A DNA stretch of 40,426 nt, from assembly GCA_937900285.1 (NCBI GenBank), contig CALCEM010000002.1, positions 1 to 40,426 of the forward strand. Direction: 5' to 3'. The translations under genes and the position numbers were made by a program. Of the stretch, positions 18,485 to 27,846 are shown piece by piece; within the stretch, counting starts at the first letter, position 1, and each line of letters opens with the position of its first letter. The notes below the pieces were generated by a model. It was not told where the DNA came from. It was given only the letters and a program-made list of their open reading frames with translations, and ran no database searches. The DNA is from an uncultured Fretibacterium sp. (lineage in GTDB: Bacteria > Synergistota > Synergistia > Synergistales > Aminobacteriaceae).

Positions 18485-19446
18485 GCGAAATAAATAAAAA
18501 TATAAATAAAATAGATCAAGCAAAGGAATTGAGAGAAATTATATCGGATCGTCGAGAAAAAGTTATTAAGAATCCTCAAAAATCTTCAGGGCTTCACACT
18601 ATTTCTATTTTGAGCGGAAAAGGTGGAGTAGGTAAATCGAATTTTGCTGCTGCTTTAGCGTGTTCGATGTCGGATTATGGGAAGCGTGCTGTGTTGCTTG
18701 ACGCTGATTTGGGAATGGCAAATTTAGATATTTTATTTGGGATTTCCGCAAAATACACGTTAGCGAATTTAATAGACGGCACGAGAACTCTAAATGAAGT
18801 ATTAATACCGATTGAGCATAATAAATCCGGCGGGAGTGTTTCGTTATTGCCTGGTGGAGCAGGTTTAAAGGACATGGCCGATTTGGATGAGTATGCTCTT
18901 GAGAGGGTGTTTGATGGTTTAGCTGGGCTGGAAGAAATTTCGGATTATTTAATTATGGATGCTGGTGCGGGGATTCATAAAGGCGTGTTATCGTTTGGCC
19001 ATGCTTCGGATATTACGTTATTGGTGACGACTCCAGAACCTACGTCTATACGTGATGCATATGGCGTTTTAAAGTCTTTAGGCTCTTACGCCTGGAAAAG
19101 ATCTAACGGAATGGGCGTAATGTTAGTTGTCAATGAGGCCGGCTCAAAACGAGAAGCGCAGGAAGTTTCAGAGCGTATCAGATTGGCTTCAATGCAATTT
19201 TTGGGGAATGCTCCGATTTATTTGGGATATATTCCGCGAGACAGTGAAGTTGAAAAATCCGTACGAAATTGCAAAATATTTTATAGAAATTCTCCTGAGA
19301 GTCCTGCAAGTGAATGCGTTATAAAATTAACGGGAGATTTATTGAAAATGTGTGAAGGAGAAAGCAAATTAAAAATTAATAGAGGGTCGGGAGCAATACG
19401 GGCATTTTTAAAAAAATTAACGGGTACATTTTTTTCAGATCGTTAA
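18481..19446 (+). CDS. flhG: MinD-like ATPase regulating flagellar number
   Basis: FlhG (YlxH/FleN) is a ParA/MinD-type ATPase that stimulates FlhF GTPase and limits flagellar number. The 321-residue protein has the N-terminal DQAKELREI activator helix, deviant Walker A SGKGGVGKSN, LLDADLGMANLDILFG, the Asp of YLIMDAGAGI and TTPEPTSIRDAYGVLKS. Its C terminus (ending near FFSDR) would carry the membrane-associating helix. It overlaps flhF by four bases. Confidence 0.95.
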   Translation: MSEINKNINKIDQAKELREIISDRREKVIKNPQKSSGLHTISILSGKGGVGKSNFAAALACSMSDYGKRAVLLDADLGMANLDILFGISAKYTLANLIDGTRTLNEVLIPIEHNKSGGSVSLLPGGAGLKDMADLDEYALERVFDGLAGLEEISDYLIMDAGAGIHKGVLSFGHASDITLLVTTPEPTSIRDAYGVLKSLGSYAWKRSNGMGVMLVVNEAGSKREAQEVSERIRLASMQFLGNAPIYLGYIPRDSEVEKSVRNCKIFYRNSPESPASECVIKLTGDLLKMCEGESKLKINRGSGAIRAFLKKLTGTFFSDR

Positions 19447-19510
19447 AAGCTAGTTAAAATTTTATAATAAATAATAAATATCGAAATTGAAAGGCGGTGT
19501 AATTTGAATT

Positions 19511-20563
19511 TTGAATAATAAAATTAGGGTTTTAATAGTTGACGACAGTGCTTTAATGCGGACTATGATCGGAGATATTTTAAAGACTGATCCGAGAATT
19601 GAGGTCGCTGGAACTGCTAGAGACGGGAAAGATGCATTAGATCAAATTTCCAGATTGAAACCTGATGTCGTTACGATGGATGTTGAAATGCCAGTGATGG
19701 ATGGTTTACAGGCTTTGGATCATATCATGAAGAGCAATCCAATTCCCGTAATAATGTTAAGTTCCATGACTCAAGAGGGCGCGGAAACTACAATGAAGGC
19801 GTTGAGTTTGGGGTGTGTAGATTTTATAGGCAAGCCATCGGGATCTATTTCGCTGGATATAAAAACTGTCGGCCATGAAATAATTGAAAAAGTTATCGCA
19901 GCCAGCACAGCACATGTTCACCCCGCAGGATTTGTTTTTAAAAGCTCCGGGCCTCGAATGGTTCCGCCCGCTTCATTGTCATCAAAACGCCGCGATATCG
20001 TAGCAATAGCTTCATCAACTGGTGGCCCAATGGCTCTTAATGCTTTGCTCCCAAAATTGCCGGCAAATTTCCCGGTTCCAATAGTTATAACTCAACATAT
20101 GCCAAAAGAATTTACGCCGTCATTTGCACAGAGATTAAATTCAGAAAGTAAAATTGAATTTGTCGAAGGTTTCAGAGGTTTAACATTAAAGCCCGGACGC
20201 GCTGTAATAGCTCCCGGTGGCAGTCATTTGGTTTTCAAACGCAGAAACGGTCAAACGGTTTGCGATTTATCGGACGCTCCTCCAGTATGTTCGGTGAAGC
20301 CTGCCGCAAATGTTATGTTTTTGAGCGTGGCTGATGAATTTGGCGGAAATAGTTTATGTGTAATATTAACCGGAATGGGACGCGATGGAACTGACGGAGC
20401 TACAGAATTACACAGAATGGGATCGTATGTAATAGCAGAATCCCAAAAAACAGCAGTTGTTTACGGAATGCCTAAAGCTGCAGCAGATGCCGGAATTGTT
20501 GATGAGGTTTTACCGTTAAACGAAATACCAGACGCAATGGTAAGAATAGTGAGGGGGAATTAA
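19511..20563 (+). CDS. cheB: Chemotaxis protein-glutamate methylesterase
   Basis: CheB removes methyl groups from chemoreceptors for adaptation. The receiver domain carries phospho-Asp D57 in VVTMDVEMP, with DD at 11-12 and Lys in IGKPSG; the esterase domain has SSTGGP (Ser at 168/169), TQHMP and LTGMGRDG, the Ser-His-Asp triad. The start is TTG at 19511, chosen because the nearer upstream TTG runs into a stop; AAGGCGG is about 13 bases upstream. The 64-base gap after flhG holds a TATAAT at 19463-19468, so an internal promoter is possible. Confidence 0.97.
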   Translation: MNNKIRVLIVDDSALMRTMIGDILKTDPRIEVAGTARDGKDALDQISRLKPDVVTMDVEMPVMDGLQALDHIMKSNPIPVIMLSSMTQEGAETTMKALSLGCVDFIGKPSGSISLDIKTVGHEIIEKVIAASTAHVHPAGFVFKSSGPRMVPPASLSSKRRDIVAIASSTGGPMALNALLPKLPANFPVPIVITQHMPKEFTPSFAQRLNSESKIEFVEGFRGLTLKPGRAVIAPGGSHLVFKRRNGQTVCDLSDAPPVCSVKPAANVMFLSVADEFGGNSLCVILTGMGRDGTDGATELHRMGSYVIAESQKTAVVYGMPKAAADAGIVDEVLPLNEIPDAMVRIVRGN

Positions 20564-20569
20564 ATTTAA

Positions 20570-22714
20570 ATGGCAGATATGGATATGAGTCAATATCTCG
20601 GAGCATTTTTAGACGAGACAGATGACAATTTACAAAAATTAGATGATTTATTACTGTCGCTAGAAAAAGACATGGTCGACATGGACGTAATGAACGAAAT
20701 TTTCAGAGCCGCTCATACTTTAAAGGGCATGGCCGGAACTATGGGATTTACGAACATGATGGGTTTAACTCATGCTATGGAGGACAGATTAGACGCAGCC
20801 AGAAAAGGGACTAAACCTCTTGAGGAATCGGACATGGAAAATTTATTTACTGGTCTCGATACTTTACAGGAGATGGCAGATTCAATCAGGGGCGGAGGAA
20901 ATGATGCGCATATTGATGTTACTGAACTTGTACACGCTTTCAGGGAAGAAGGTGTCGGGAGTTCTGCACCAAAATCTGCACCTGCTCCAGCTGCACCGGC
21001 TGCACAAGCTTCTACACCAGCGCAAGAACAAGCACAAGCACAAGAACAAGCACAAGCATCAACAGCCAGCAATTTACCGCCGGAGGATGCCGAATGGGTT
21101 AAAAAATATAATGATTCAGGCGAGACAGCTTATAAAATTCATGTTACTTTGAGTCAAAATTGTTTATTGCGTGCTGCACGTGCTTATATGGTCGTTAATA
21201 GGTTTGAGGAATTAGGAGATTTATATAAAACAGTTCCTCCGACTGACGCGCTCGAAAAAGAAGAATTTGAATTTGATTTTGATGTATATTTGGCGAGTGC
21301 TACTCCTGCCGAAGAATTAAAAGCCGCTGCCGAAAAAATTACTGACGTTGCAAGCGCAGAACCTGAAGAAATGACTTTAACCGCTTCAGCTCCAGCACCT
21401 GCCCAAGCTCCCGCACCTGCTCAAGCTCAAGAACAAGCCCCAGCGCCTGCCCCAGCTCCTGCGCCTGCTCCAGCTGCTTCTGCTCCTGCTTCACCTGCTC
21501 CGGCCAGTGCTAAACCTGCAGCCGCCCCAGCTAAACAAAGCGACCAGAAGAAAAAAGCAAGCCAGACCGTCCGCGTAGATATTGGGAGGCTCGATAAATT
21601 AATGAATTTAGTCGGAGAACTTGTTATTTCACGTGCGAGAATTGAGAGGCTTGTACAGGAAGCAAGGTTACGCGAATTTGATGATCCGTTATCGCAATTG
21701 GGCAGAATTTCCGGAGATATTCAAGAGCTTGTAACAAAATTAAGAATGGTGCCAGTTTCGTTTACATTTGATAGATTCCCCAGACTTATACGAGATTTGT
21801 GCAAAACTTTAAATAAAAATGTCGAGTTAGTCCTCGAAGGTGAAGACACCGAACTTGACAGAACAGTAATTGATGAGATCGGCGACCCTATGGTTCATTT
21901 AATTCGTAACTCAATGGATCACGGCATCGAACATCCAGACGAACGTAAAGCACTCGGAAAACCCGAAAAAGGAATTTTAAAAATTTCAGCTTATCAAGAA
22001 GGCAGCGGAGTTGTTATAGAAGTTTCAGATGACGGCGCAGGAATTGACCCGGACAGAGTAAGAACAAAAGCCATTGAACGCGGAATTTTATCAGAGGATC
22101 GCGCTAACAGCATGAGCGATGAAGAAATTCAACAGATCGTATTATTACCCGGTTTCAGCATGGCTAAACAAGTCACGGATTTATCAGGGCGCGGGGTCGG
22201 AATGGATGCCGTTAAATCTAAAGTCGAAGCACTCGGCGGACAATTTGATTTAGCAAGCAAAAAAAATGAAGGCACTCACGTTTATATAAGATTGCCTTTA
22301 ACTCTTGCGATCGTCTTATCGCTTTTAATAAAAGTCGGCGAGGAAACTTATGCCATTTCATTAGAAAACGTCGAAGAAACTATAATGGTGCGCAGAGAAA
22401 ATATTAAAACTGTTCACGGTGAACCTACAACTTTATTGCGCGGTGAAGTTTTATCGTTAAGCGATTTGGGATACGTATTAGGCTCCGATGCTGTAGCGCA
22501 TGACCGCGATGAATATCCTGTAGTAGTCGTCAGAATGGGTAAAAATAAAGTCGGTTTTATAGTCAGCGAATTAATAGGGCAACAGGAAATAGTTATAAAA
22601 TCGCTCGGAAGATTTTTATCAAAAATAGACGGAATTACGGGCGGTACTATTTTGGGAGATGGTAATGTCGCTTTAATATTGGACGTTGCTTCGTTCTATT
22701 CGACAAAAGGTTAA
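20570..22714 (+). CDS. cheA: Chemotaxis sensor histidine kinase
   Basis: CheA is the cytoplasmic kinase of the chemoreceptor array; it phosphorylates CheY and CheB. Domains in order: P1/Hpt with H49 in AAHTLKGMAGTMG, an Ala/Gln/Pro linker, P2 (about 178-262, regulator docking), a second long Ala-Pro linker (about 270-325), P3 dimerisation with LDKLMNLVGELVI, P4 ATPase with N-box HLIRNSMDHGIE, DDGAGID and GRGVGMDAV, and P5 (CheW-like) at the end. Both linkers are built from near-repeats of Ala-Pro and Gln-Ala units. GAGGGGG precedes the ATG by nine bases. CheW does not follow, unlike in Bacillus. Confidence 0.98.
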   Translation: MADMDMSQYLGAFLDETDDNLQKLDDLLLSLEKDMVDMDVMNEIFRAAHTLKGMAGTMGFTNMMGLTHAMEDRLDAARKGTKPLEESDMENLFTGLDTLQEMADSIRGGGNDAHIDVTELVHAFREEGVGSSAPKSAPAPAAPAAQASTPAQEQAQAQEQAQASTASNLPPEDAEWVKKYNDSGETAYKIHVTLSQNCLLRAARAYMVVNRFEELGDLYKTVPPTDALEKEEFEFDFDVYLASATPAEELKAAAEKITDVASAEPEEMTLTASAPAPAQAPAPAQAQEQAPAPAPAPAPAPAASAPASPAPASAKPAAAPAKQSDQKKKASQTVRVDIGRLDKLMNLVGELVISRARIERLVQEARLREFDDPLSQLGRISGDIQELVTKLRMVPVSFTFDRFPRLIRDLCKTLNKNVELVLEGEDTELDRTVIDEIGDPMVHLIRNSMDHGIEHPDERKALGKPEKGILKISAYQEGSGVVIEVSDDGAGIDPDRVRTKAIERGILSEDRANSMSDEEIQQIVLLPGFSMAKQVTDLSGRGVGMDAVKSKVEALGGQFDLASKKNEGTHVYIRLPLTLAIVLSLLIKVGEETYAISLENVEETIMVRRENIKTVHGEPTTLLRGEVLSLSDLGYVLGSDAVAHDRDEYPVVVVRMGKNKVGFIVSELIGQQEIVIKSLGRFLSKIDGITGGTILGDGNVALILDVASFYSTKG

Positions 22715-22721
22715 TTAAAAA

Positions 22722-23357
22722 ATGGAAATATCTGATTTCAATGAATTACAACTGGACGCAATAAAAGAAGTCGGAAATATCGGGACTGGTAATGCTGCTA
22801 CTGCTTTAAGTAAATTATTATCCTGCAAAATTTCGATGGACGTGCCGAACGTTGAACTAGTTTCAATTTATGAATTAGGCGAATATTACGGCGATCCAAT
22901 GGAAACAGTAGCGGCAGTATTTGTTAGATCTGTCGGAGAATTTCAATGCAGTTTAATATTTATATTGTCCGAAGAAGAATCGCGCCTAATGGTTGAATTA
23001 TTATTGTTGCAGCAATTTGGAAATTTGATCCCGTTTGATGAAATTCCAGAATATATGAGCGACAGTGCTTTAACTGAAGTCGGAAATATAGTATTAAGTT
23101 CATTTTTAAACGCGATAAATTTATTAATCGGCACGCAGCATCAAATTTCAGTGCCAGGTGTTGCGCATGACATGATGAGTTCAATTCTGGACGTTGTAGC
23201 TTCAATATTTGGACAAATGGGCGAAATGGCTTTAATGGTGAATACTGCGTTGAATGTACAGGGTGTGAAAGAGGTCAGCGGAATAAGCGGGAAAATAATT
23301 TTAATCCCTGATCCCGATGCGCTCGAAATGCTGCTTAAAAAACTGAAGGTGATGTAA
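22722..23357 (+). CDS. cheC: CheY-P phosphatase CheC
   Basis: CheC dephosphorylates CheY-P and binds CheD. The 211-residue protein has two copies of the phosphatase motif: DAIKEVGNIGTGNAATALS (E16, N19) and SALTEVGNIVLSSFLNAI near residue 117. Having both sites intact is typical of full CheC rather than CheX or FliY. It starts eight bases after cheA and is four bases before cheD, the usual cheC-cheD pairing. Confidence 0.95.
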   Translation: MEISDFNELQLDAIKEVGNIGTGNAATALSKLLSCKISMDVPNVELVSIYELGEYYGDPMETVAAVFVRSVGEFQCSLIFILSEEESRLMVELLLLQQFGNLIPFDEIPEYMSDSALTEVGNIVLSSFLNAINLLIGTQHQISVPGVAHDMMSSILDVVASIFGQMGEMALMVNTALNVQGVKEVSGISGKIILIPDPDALEMLLKKLKVM

Positions 23358-23361
23358 TTAG

Positions 23362-23853
23362 ATGGCTGAAAATAAATATGTACTCGGTATGGCTGATTTG
23401 CTTGTAGCTCCAGCACCTGCGACGCTTGTAACGTTAGGTTTGGGGTCATGTATTGGGCTTGTAGTATTTGATTCTCATGCGCGTGTAGCTGGAATGGCTC
23501 ATATAATGCTCCCAAGCAGTCGAGGCAGAATAGGAAATGAAAAAGTTGGAAAATTTGCGGATACAGCAGTCCCCGCATTAATCGAAGAAATGTTAAAACG
23601 CGGTGCAACTCGTCCGCACTTAAAAGCAAAAATCGCAGGCGGTGCGCAAATGTTTGCATTACCCGGCGTGAATGCCGATTTCTTGACAGTCGGAGCAAAG
23701 AACGTAAAAGAAACTACGATGAGGCTCGCGAGGCTGGGTGTAGCTTTAGTTGCTTCCGATACCGGCGGAAATAAAGGCAGGACGATCGAGTTTTCTACAT
23801 CGAATTGGCTTTTAAAAATAAAAACACTCGGCAAAGGAATACGTGAAATGTAA
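23362..23853 (+). CDS. cheD: Chemoreceptor glutamine deamidase CheD
   Basis: CheD deamidates receptor glutamines and is regulated through CheC. The 163-residue protein has the catalytic set T24, C30 (LGLGSCIGLV) and H47 (MAHIMLPSS), at the same spacing as the known Thr-Cys-His site of Thermotoga CheD. The stop shares a base with the fliA start (TAATG). Confidence 0.95.
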   Translation: MAENKYVLGMADLLVAPAPATLVTLGLGSCIGLVVFDSHARVAGMAHIMLPSSRGRIGNEKVGKFADTAVPALIEEMLKRGATRPHLKAKIAGGAQMFALPGVNADFLTVGAKNVKETTMRLARLGVALVASDTGGNKGRTIEFSTSNWLLKIKTLGKGIREM

Positions 23854-24602
23854 TGGATCTGGCCATAGAAAAAGAAATATGGGACAAATTTATAAAAACT
23901 GGTGAAGGCAGAGACGATTTAATACAGCGTTATTTGCCTTTAATAAAATATGTCGTCGGCAGAATGGCTATAAATCCGCCTCCAGGTTTGGACTATGAAG
24001 ATATTTTAAGTTTTGGCGTTTTTGGTTTAATGGATGCCGTTGACAGATTTGATCCTGAAAAAGGTTTTGTATTTCAGACGTTTGCGATCCCTAGAATACG
24101 CGGGGCAATTTTAGATGAGTTGCGTAAATATGATTGGTATTCGAGAACTGGCCGTGAAAAAGTTCAGAAATTAAACCGTGCTATGGAAAAAGTTTTACAG
24201 GATAAAGGCGGTTTAAAAGATGAATGGATCATCAAAGAAATGGGGATCGACGAGGCCGAATATTGGGAAATTCAGGAATTAGCGAGCAGGGGATTTATTG
24301 CTTCGTTAGATGAAGTAATGCAGCTTGATGACGGAGATGTCTCGATTGAGGCGACGTTAGCGGATGACAGAATTACGGCTGAACAAAGACTAGAAGATGA
24401 AAGCGAGCGCGAAATTTTAGCCCAATCATTAAGCGAATTGCCGGAACGTGAAAGAAATATGTTGAGCTTATATTATTTTGAGGGACTCACGTTAAAAGAA
24501 ATTGGCGAAGTTCTCGGAGTGTCGGAGAGTCGTATTTCTCAAATTCACGGTAAAGGCTTAAGCATGTTACGGACGATATTAAAAGAAAAGATGAAATATT
24601 AA
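23853..24602 (+). CDS. fliA: Flagellar RNA polymerase sigma factor (sigma-28/SigD)
   Basis: This 249-residue sigma factor directs late flagellar and chemotaxis genes. Region 2 is seen in GLDYEDILSFGVFGLMDAVD, PRIRGAILDELRKYDW and region 4 in LPERERNMLSLYYFEGLTLKEI followed by SRISQIHGKGLSMLR. The single shared base with cheD (TAATG) implies translational coupling. Position at the end of the fla/che operon matches Bacillus sigD. I found no clear FliA target promoter in the window, nor its anti-sigma factor FlgM. Confidence 0.96.
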   Translation: MDLAIEKEIWDKFIKTGEGRDDLIQRYLPLIKYVVGRMAINPPPGLDYEDILSFGVFGLMDAVDRFDPEKGFVFQTFAIPRIRGAILDELRKYDWYSRTGREKVQKLNRAMEKVLQDKGGLKDEWIIKEMGIDEAEYWEIQELASRGFIASLDEVMQLDDGDVSIEATLADDRITAEQRLEDESEREILAQSLSELPERERNMLSLYYFEGLTLKEIGEVLGVSESRISQIHGKGLSMLRTILKEKMKY

Positions 24603-24633
24603 ATTAAATTATTAAATTAAATTATTAAATTAT
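24601..24633. repeat. Short AT-only direct repeat
   Basis: The 13-base unit AAATTAAATTATT occurs twice in tandem and then partly a third time between fliA and the FapA-like gene. It overlaps the fliA stop. It may simply be AT-rich spacer. Confidence 0.6.
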
Positions 24634-24659
24634 AAAAAAATTTTAGGAGCTGGTTAAAA

Positions 24660-26288
24660 ATGGCAGATGTCCTCAAACTTGAAGCAACTCCCGATGGAAT
24701 ATATTTGTCATCTACTTCAAAGGATTATACTGAAAATAATGTATATGCGCTGTTAAAATCTAATGGGATTTTGCGTTATGATTTTAAGGCGATACGAAAA
24801 TTTATAATTGACGGTCAGCGCTGTAAAGTATGCGGCAGGAATCCCGCGCTGGAAAAAGATGCTCGAATTGTTGTAAATGTTTCGTCTGATAAAATGAGCG
24901 CAACTGTTACAATAGATCCGCCTTTTTTTGCCAAGCCATGGCCGACCAAAGAAGAAATTTTAAAAGCCATGATCGACAAGGGAATAAAATACGGAATCGA
25001 TAACGAAGCTATTGAAACTTTAGTGTTTGGACAGCTTGCAAATGAACCCGTTACCATCGCAAATGGCACGCCGCCAGTTGAAGGCAGAGATGCATATATT
25101 GAATTGTTAAAAGACCCCGATAAACCCATCGAAGTAGCAGATGACGAGCGCGTTGACTTTTGGAATTTAAGCACAATATTAATTGTTCATCCCGGAGATG
25201 AGGTCGCGAGAAAACATCCGTTAATACCCGGCACAGATGGTTATGACGTTACAGGAAGAGCCGTAAAGGTTACGCCGTCCCGTAATATAGAATTTGATTT
25301 TGGAAACGGTTTAAAACGAGATGATGCAGATCCGTTATTATTGATTGCTTCAGCTGAAGGACAGTTAAAAAATACTGCTGGACGTTTGGAAGTTTTACAA
25401 GAATTACAAATACATAAAGATATTAATTTTGACACGGGCAGCATAGATTTTACCGGGTCGGTGACAATAAAAGGCTCTGTGCGTGAAAATTTTCATGTAA
25501 ATGCGCAAGGTAATATAGATATTTCCGGGACTGTTGAAGGTGCTTATATTGATTGCGGCGGAAGTTTGTATATTCATGCTGGAGTGAGAGGAACAGGAAA
25601 AGCCGAAATAAAAGCTGAAGGGGATATAACTTTAAGTTTTTGCGATCAGTGCACAATTTCGAGCGGAGGCATTATTTTAGTTCAGAACGAAATTTTACAC
25701 AGCAATTTATTTGCACGTAAAGCCGTAATAGCAACAAGGGGAGCAAATTCCCAAATTGTCGGCGGAAAAGTTTCTGCAGGTTTAGAAGTTGCGTGTAATG
25801 AATTAGGCACGGATGTCGGGACTAAAACTGAAATATTTGTCGGACTTCCTCCGGATCAAATCATCGGTAAAGATCGCACGAGTTTAAAAAAGGAAATTGA
25901 AGATCTTCGCGCAGAACTCGAACGCACTGAAACAAACATGGAATATTTAAAGGGGCTGGCCGTAACCGGAGATTTAGACGAAGAAAAGCGGGCGACATTA
26001 ATTAATTTAACGAGGACGAGATTACAGCTTCAGTCAAATATTGATGCCAAAGAAATAGAATTAAAAGACATCGAGGAAAAAATTGACTCATACAAAGGCA
26101 AAGGAATAGTAAGAGTTAGAGGCAATTGCCATCCCGGAGTTGTTATAAATATTCGCGGATATGCTTATAAAGTTATAGAGCCGTGTATATATGTTTCATT
26201 TGTGCCGGATGATGAGAAACGTAAAATAGTTTTGCAGCCGTTTAATTATTTAGCTGGACAATTAGGAGGCGCAGGAAAACAAAAATAA
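24660..26288 (+). CDS. FapA/DUF342-family protein
   Basis: The 542-residue protein has an N-terminal domain of about 240 residues (containing CKVCG near 54-58), a repetitive right-handed beta-helix-like part (about 250-385, repeating short Gly-rich strands such as GSVTIKGSV, GNIDISGTV, GSLYIHAGV, GDITLSF) and a coiled coil (about 405-470, KKEIEDLRAELERTETNMEY). This matches the FapA/DUF342 family, found beside flagellar and chemotaxis genes and linked to flagellar assembly or cell-surface polymer sensing; its exact role is unsettled. TAGGAG lies ten bases before the ATG. A terminator follows, so this is probably the last gene of the flagellar operon. Confidence 0.88.
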   Translation: MADVLKLEATPDGIYLSSTSKDYTENNVYALLKSNGILRYDFKAIRKFIIDGQRCKVCGRNPALEKDARIVVNVSSDKMSATVTIDPPFFAKPWPTKEEILKAMIDKGIKYGIDNEAIETLVFGQLANEPVTIANGTPPVEGRDAYIELLKDPDKPIEVADDERVDFWNLSTILIVHPGDEVARKHPLIPGTDGYDVTGRAVKVTPSRNIEFDFGNGLKRDDADPLLLIASAEGQLKNTAGRLEVLQELQIHKDINFDTGSIDFTGSVTIKGSVRENFHVNAQGNIDISGTVEGAYIDCGGSLYIHAGVRGTGKAEIKAEGDITLSFCDQCTISSGGIILVQNEILHSNLFARKAVIATRGANSQIVGGKVSAGLEVACNELGTDVGTKTEIFVGLPPDQIIGKDRTSLKKEIEDLRAELERTETNMEYLKGLAVTGDLDEEKRATLINLTRTRLQLQSNIDAKEIELKDIEEKIDSYKGKGIVRVRGNCHPGVVINIRGYAYKVIEPCIYVSFVPDDEKRKIVLQPFNYLAGQLGGAGKQK

Positions 26289-26327
26289 ATGATGAATAGA
26301 ATTTTAATATTATTTAGCAACATTTGG

Positions 26328-26365
26328 CCGGGTATCTTGATTTTTAGATGCTCGGTTATTTTTTT
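26328..26365 (+). terminator. Intrinsic terminator ending the flagellar/chemotaxis operon
   Basis: Stem CCGGGTATCT (26328-26337) pairs with AGATGCTCGG (26346-26355) over ten pairs with two G-U and an eight-base loop, followed by TTATTTTTTT. Confidence 0.8.
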
Positions 26366-26423
26366 GTATTTTTGTGTATTATAATTCCGAAAAATTTTTT
26401 ATTTAAAAGGAGCTTGGTAAGTT

Positions 26424-26789
26424 ATGAACGTTCCGACAAATTTAAATATTTCGATGTCAAATTATAATCTCGATAATATTATAAAAAATGTCCCTAATTC
26501 AATGGCAGCCGCTCAAGACACAGGACAATCGCAGGAAATTATAAAAGAAGGCATTAAAGTCGCTCAAACCGTACAGGCCAGCGAAAATATTAAAAATTCC
26601 CAGCGCGTTCACCGCAAAACACCCGAAGAACGTCAACAGGGAAATAATAATAATAATGACAGCTTCGAACGTTCAGACGATGACAAAAATAAAAATAAAA
26701 ACAAAAATTCCGATGAAATTATTACAAAGGCTGCACCGATCACTAACGCTAATATTAAAAATACAAGCAGCTTTAATTTTTCGGCGTGA
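26424..26789 (+). CDS. Small Asn/Lys-rich protein, unknown
   Basis: The 121-residue protein has no signal peptide or membrane segment. Residues 1-65 look partly helical (IIKEGIKVAQTVQASENIKN); 75-100 are low complexity (runs of Asn and alternating Asn-Lys). An AAAGGAGC site precedes the ATG by about ten bases, and TATAAT at 26380-26385 could serve as a -10 element without a clear -35. It lies alone between the flagellar terminator and a glycosyltransferase. I do not recognise it; a small flagellar or hook-related accessory is a guess from position only. Confidence 0.6.
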   Translation: MNVPTNLNISMSNYNLDNIIKNVPNSMAAAQDTGQSQEIIKEGIKVAQTVQASENIKNSQRVHRKTPEERQQGNNNNNDSFERSDDDKNKNKNKNSDEIITKAAPITNANIKNTSSFNFSA

Positions 26790-26828
26790 CGATATTCAAC
26801 GTAACAGGATAACAGGAAAAAATCAAAA

Positions 26829-27797
26829 ATGAATCTTAAAAGTAAAATCGGTTTATGGATCATGCATAAAAAATTTTTGGGTTATGCAGCCATGAATTTA
26901 AACAGAATATTTTTTCACTGGGATAAACGTCAGCAATTTAAATCATTTGGGAAATTAAATCCCGATAAAAAATTTTTTGTGTTACGAAGCGATGGCCTTC
27001 ACGATGGATTATTAGCGATGTATATAACGAGATTGAGAATGATCGAAAAATTAATTAATTCCGGATATATTCCGATTGTAGATTTTGAAAATTATCCGAC
27101 TCAGTACACAATGTCAGAACCAATTAACGGAACTCGCAACGTTTGGGAATATTATTTTGAGCAGCCATGCGAATTTAAATTAAGCGAAGTATATAACAGC
27201 AAAAATGTATATTTATCCGGCTGGAAATTAAGCGACGATCCGACAAAAATCCCAGATATAAATTATAATGACGGCTATTCATATGAAATTTTTAAACATG
27301 CTCCAATTAAAAAATATATTCTCGACATGGCCGGAGAATTAATTAAAAATAATAATATTAACGAGATGGCAGGGGTATTTTTACGCGGAACTGATTATAC
27401 TCATTTAAAGCCGGCAGGTCACGCGATTCAGCCTGCGCAGGAAACTGTGGCGGACAAACTGGATGAATTTATAAATAAATTTGAGATCAATAAAATATTT
27501 TTGGCAACGGAAGACGAAAAAATTTATAATTATTTTGTGAAACGTTACGGCGAAAAAATTTTTACAACGGATGATGACAGGAATTTAATAAAAAACTATT
27601 CGGGACAAAACTTTTTAACGAGCGAAATAAATTCATTTAATAAATATAAATTTGGTTTGGATTATCTTGTAAAAATGATTTGTCTCTCAAAATGTAAATG
27701 TTTGATTGCATCGAAAGCTGCAGGATCATTTTTTGCGAGTTTATATAACGGCGGTAAATATTCCGATAAATATATTTTTGATTTGGGAGTGTATTAA
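26829..27797 (+). CDS. Fucosyltransferase-like glycosyltransferase
   Basis: The 322-residue protein has features of GT-B fucosyltransferases of the GT11/GT23/O-FucT type: the GDP-sugar-binding Arg-containing segment GVFLRGTDYTHLKPAGH, then KIFLATEDEKIYNYF, and near the C terminus LVKMICLSKCKCLIASKAAGSFFASL. No signal peptide is evident, so it would act in the cytoplasm or at the inner membrane on a lipid-linked or protein acceptor. Position near flagellar genes makes flagellin or surface glycan modification possible. Assignment to the superfamily is from motifs; donor and acceptor are not known. Confidence 0.7.
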   Translation: MNLKSKIGLWIMHKKFLGYAAMNLNRIFFHWDKRQQFKSFGKLNPDKKFFVLRSDGLHDGLLAMYITRLRMIEKLINSGYIPIVDFENYPTQYTMSEPINGTRNVWEYYFEQPCEFKLSEVYNSKNVYLSGWKLSDDPTKIPDINYNDGYSYEIFKHAPIKKYILDMAGELIKNNNINEMAGVFLRGTDYTHLKPAGHAIQPAQETVADKLDEFINKFEINKIFLATEDEKIYNYFVKRYGEKIFTTDDDRNLIKNYSGQNFLTSEINSFNKYKFGLDYLVKMICLSKCKCLIASKAAGSFFASLYNGGKYSDKYIFDLGVY

Positions 27798-27846
27798 CTT
27801 TTGAGTTTATAATCTGTCGCATAATTTAAAAATTGGAGCTTAGAAA

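Noticed and set aside
18481..19446. A plasmid-type ParA
   Set aside because: The DQAKELR start, the overlap with flhF and the flagellar context identify it as FlhG.
23141..23698. Open frame of 185 codons on the minus strand across cheC and cheD
   Set aside because: Both genes on the plus strand are conserved with catalytic residues; the antisense frame is not protein-like.
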